From NCBI GenBank assembly GCA_021813005.1, contig JAKAMH010000055.1, positions 1 through 6,363 on the forward strand: a DNA stretch of 6,363 nucleotides. The letters are read 5' to 3'. This stretch comes from a bacterium. Lineage in GTDB: Bacteria > Patescibacteriota > Microgenomatia > Levybacterales > UBA12049. The notes beneath the pieces are model-generated. The model saw nothing but the letters and a program-made list of their open reading frames with translations. It searched no databases and was not told the origin of the DNA. Position numbers and translations under genes: made by a program. Positions 5,323 through 6,363 of this stretch are shown piece by piece. Numbering within the stretch: position 1 is the first letter of the stretch; each line of letters begins with the position of its first letter.

Positions 5323-5669
5323 ATTTAAGCTCTTTCTCGATGAGAATATAGAACCCCAGAAAATATTTCTCCGGATTAAATAATTTTCATAATGTACGCC
5401 ATCTTGTCCAGGATTATAAAAAGTCAGGCCTCAAGGATCTACAGGTCTTTGCACTCGCAAAACGTGAGAAGCGAATACTTATCACCTACAACTATAAAGA
5501 CTTCCAAAACTTCGACCTCACAGACGACATAGGTATACTAGGCATTTCCCACAACCTCACGCTCGCAGAAATAGATAAGAAGCTCCTGTCATTTTTACGC
5601 AATAAGAACGAGACCGATCTTTTCGGCAAGAGATATATGATCAGCGGAGAAAGCCAAAGCAATATATAA
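5309..5669 (+). pseudogene. DUF5615 PIN-like toxin, frameshifted (module 2)
   Basis: From ATG at 5309 the frame reads a normal DUF5615 start (KLFLDENIEP, D11-E12) and then stops at 5381-5383 after 24 residues. The remainder of the domain continues in the +1 frame to TAA at 5667-5669: NNFHNVRHLVQDYKK, KREKRILITYNYKDF, DDIGILGISHN and a C-terminal helix. One extra base in the C run at 5354-5357 explains it: removing one C gives DENIEPRKYF, the sequence expected in this family. The intact product would be about 119 aa. The motif that normally reads T-x-D-x-D is T-Y-N-Y-K-D here, so one acidic residue may be replaced. It could be a true inactivating mutation or a homopolymer sequencing error. Confidence 0.85.
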
Positions 5670-5670
5670 T

Positions 5671-5715
5671 CTCCTCCCACAAATACGCAAAGTCAGACGG
5701 GCTCAGCTTATACAT
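5671..5715 (-). pseudogene. Remnant of a PD-(D/E)XK nuclease gene (first 15 codons)
   Basis: Positions 5671-5730 match 4917-4976 at 55 of 60 bases, with 44 exact (5687-5730). On the minus strand it reads MYKLSPSDFAYLWEE, the N-terminus of the intact nuclease apart from one Gln-to-Glu change. The other four differences are silent (Ala, Tyr, and two in one Leu codon). Homology stops 2 nt after the toxin stop codon, so nearly the whole gene has been deleted up to the toxin end. The frame would read on for nine unrelated codons to a stop at 5641-5643. The promoter is retained upstream. Confidence 0.8.
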
Positions 5716-5722
5716 GAGGCTA

Positions 5723-5751
5723 ATTATACTGCCGGGGCAAAAATAAGGCAA
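5723..5751 (-). promoter_or_regulatory. Retained promoter of the nuclease remnant
   Basis: TTGCCT (5751-5746), 17 nt, TATAAT (5728-5723), then 7 nt to ATG at 5715. Both boxes and all spacings equal those of the intact gene. It would drive transcription antisense to the frameshifted toxin and antitoxin 2. Repeat copy B begins 8 nt upstream. Confidence 0.65.
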
Positions 5752-5759
5752 GTTGGTGA

Positions 5760-5856
5760 ATTATTTTCTCGTACTTTCTCCAATATACTTTATGTACTTT
5801 TGGGCCGTTCCTTCGACTTCGCTCAGGATAAACTCCAGGACCAAAACTCTTTTGCA
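5760..5856 (+). repeat. 97-bp direct repeat, copy B
   Basis: Same orientation as copy A (3396-3492), one mismatch over 97 bp, exact over 5770-5856. AAGCC also follows both copies 3 nt later. It marks the right border of the toxin-antitoxin/nuclease cassette and, like copy A, sits just upstream of a minus-strand promoter. Confidence 0.9.
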
Positions 5857-5890
5857 GACAAGCCAAGAAAAATTTTCAATTCACAATTTT

Positions 5891-5920
5891 TCCTCCAGAG
5901 GAGGACCCTGCCTTGCAGGG
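5891..5920. repeat. Two adjacent perfect hairpins
   Basis: TCCTCC-aga-GGAGGA (5891-5905) is followed directly by CCCTGC-ctt-GCAGGG (5906-5920), two 6-bp stems with 3-nt loops and no gap between them. There is no T-run on the plus side; TTTTT does not follow, but a T-run lies before it (5887-5891), which on minus is A-rich. It is therefore not a standard terminator. It resembles the short palindromic intergenic units seen in Patescibacteria; function unknown. Confidence 0.6.
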
Positions 5921-6025
5921 AAATCAAATCAAAAAAGTAAATTCTTAATTTCATAAGCAAACGCTCTTTGTTGTAATGCAAAATGGAAGGGGAATTTAAG
6001 AGCCGAGGTGGCTGTAATACAAAAA

Positions 6026-6211
6026 TTATACTTGGGGAGGATTATTTGTGTCTCCAGTTAAAATTTTTTTACGAATTTCTCCTGTTGTCTGTTTATATGC
6101 ATCGGGGATTTTAAACCCATGAGTCTGATCCCGTAAAAGATCTACAAGCTGACGGCGAAACTGCCTCTGCATGATGTCATCTGCACTACGGGGTTTTCTG
6201 ATTTCTGTCAT
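6026..6211 (-). CDS. Small protein of unknown function (61 aa)
   Basis: I do not recognise this protein. It is charged and probably helical (IMQRQFRRQLVDLLRDQ), then has a HGFKIPDAYKQTTGEIRKKIL segment and a polar end; no signal peptide or membrane segment. ATG at 6211 is preferred over TTG at 6250 because TATAAT lies 9 nt before the ATG and the TTG is part of the predicted -35 box. With that promoter the mRNA would be near-leaderless, as for most genes here. It lies between the hairpin pair and the transposase end, so it could be a real accessory gene, or the 5' part of a gene altered by the insertion. Confidence 0.5.
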   Translation of the reverse strand: MTEIRKPRSADDIMQRQFRRQLVDLLRDQTHGFKIPDAYKQTTGEIRKKILTGDTNNPPQV

Positions 6212-6220
6212 ATCAGTTGG

Positions 6221-6250
6221 ATTATAGTACTGATGAGATACGGTTTGCAA
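6221..6250 (-). promoter_or_regulatory. Promoter of the 61-aa gene
   Basis: TTGCAA (6250-6245; 4/6 to TTGACA), 18-nt spacer, perfect TATAAT (6226-6221), 9 nt to ATG at 6211. The -35 box lies only 5 nt from the likely end of the insertion sequence at about 6256, so the insertion may affect its use. Confidence 0.55.
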
Positions 6251-6255
6251 ATTCT

Positions 6256-6363
6256 TGTCCTGGTTGGCTAGATAGAGAACGGTTGTCCTCCTTTCTGTTG
6301 GGTCTGCATCATAACATACTCAAGAGGTGTTTTGTACCCTAAAGACCGGTGAAATCTTTTTGT
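6256..6363 (-). mobile_element. End of an insertion sequence (runs off right edge)
   Basis: The transposase C-terminus below is followed by 12 nt ending in a TGT at 6256-6258 (plus strand TGTCCTGGTTGGC). IS3/IS481-type elements often begin with TGT a few bases from the transposase stop, so this is my guess for the element boundary. The other end is outside the window, so neither inverted repeats nor a target duplication can be shown. Confidence 0.4.
6268..6363 (-). CDS. Integrase-core (DDE) transposase, C-terminal fragment at window edge
   Basis: The last 31 codons are visible, ending at TAG (6270-6268). They contain RFHRSLGYKTPLEYV, the hallmark end of the rve/integrase catalytic domain of IS3- and IS481-type transposases, in which the final catalytic Glu lies shortly before this motif (beyond the window). 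The tail MMQTQQKGGQPFSI follows. The enzyme would cut and join DNA ends of its element. The start, the DDE residues and the family assignment cannot be seen here. Confidence 0.85.
   Translation of the reverse strand, partial: TKRFHRSLGYKTPLEYVMMQTQQKGGQPFSI

Noticed and set aside
3396..5856. CRISPR array or integron attC array
   Set aside because: There are only two long repeat copies more than 2 kb apart, with genes between, no regular spacers and no cas or integrase gene inside.
5753..5956. Plus-strand frame of 67 codons, with a similar tail at 3249-3467
   Set aside because: Both frames simply run through the shared repeat; no start signal or domain supports a gene.

Overview
The window looks like a piece of a Candidate Phyla Radiation (Patescibacteria, perhaps Microgenomates-like) genome. 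This is inferred from small compact genes, near-leaderless promoters, unnamed secreted protein types that I associate with that group, DUF433/DUF5615 modules, and an intergenic repeat with a CTTCGACTTCGCTCAGG core. No marker gene is present, so the lineage is tentative.

Left part (1-3374), all on the minus strand. A partial, divergent sigma-70-like factor runs off the left edge. Upstream of it is a receiver-like domain protein with a proline-rich N-terminus. Then come two genes for exported proteins: a 170-aa cysteine-containing protein and a 269-aa right-handed beta-helix protein. Each of the four has its own promoter. The two secreted genes share a promoter and 5' leader (TTGACA, 18-nt spacer, CATNNT, 9 nt, then a 21-nt identical leader ending in a very strong Shine-Dalgarno sequence). 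They also have similar CAATCCC...GGGATTG terminators. The other genes have a -10 box only 7-12 nt before ATG and no Shine-Dalgarno sequence, so they are probably leaderless.

Middle part (3396-5856). A 97-bp direct repeat (3396-3492 and 5760-5856, one mismatch) brackets a 2.3-kb accessory cassette. Inside is the same layout twice. Unit 1 is a DUF433 antitoxin and DUF5615 PIN-like toxin on plus, facing an intact PD-(D/E)XK nuclease on minus. Unit 2 is a second DUF433 and a frameshifted DUF5615 on plus, facing a remnant of the same nuclease gene reduced to its promoter and first 15 codons. Four of the five substitutions in the remnant are silent, and its -35 box is kept at the exact spacing, so it derives from a separate homologous gene rather than a fresh local copy. 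The two antitoxin promoters also align without gaps although the proteins are divergent. I infer that 'toxin-antitoxin facing a PD-(D/E)XK nuclease' is a recurring mobile unit, present here once intact and once decayed.

Right part (5857-6363). A pair of adjacent perfect hairpins is followed by a 61-aa minus-strand gene of unknown function with its own promoter, and by the C-terminal end of an integrase-type (DDE) transposase that runs off the right edge.
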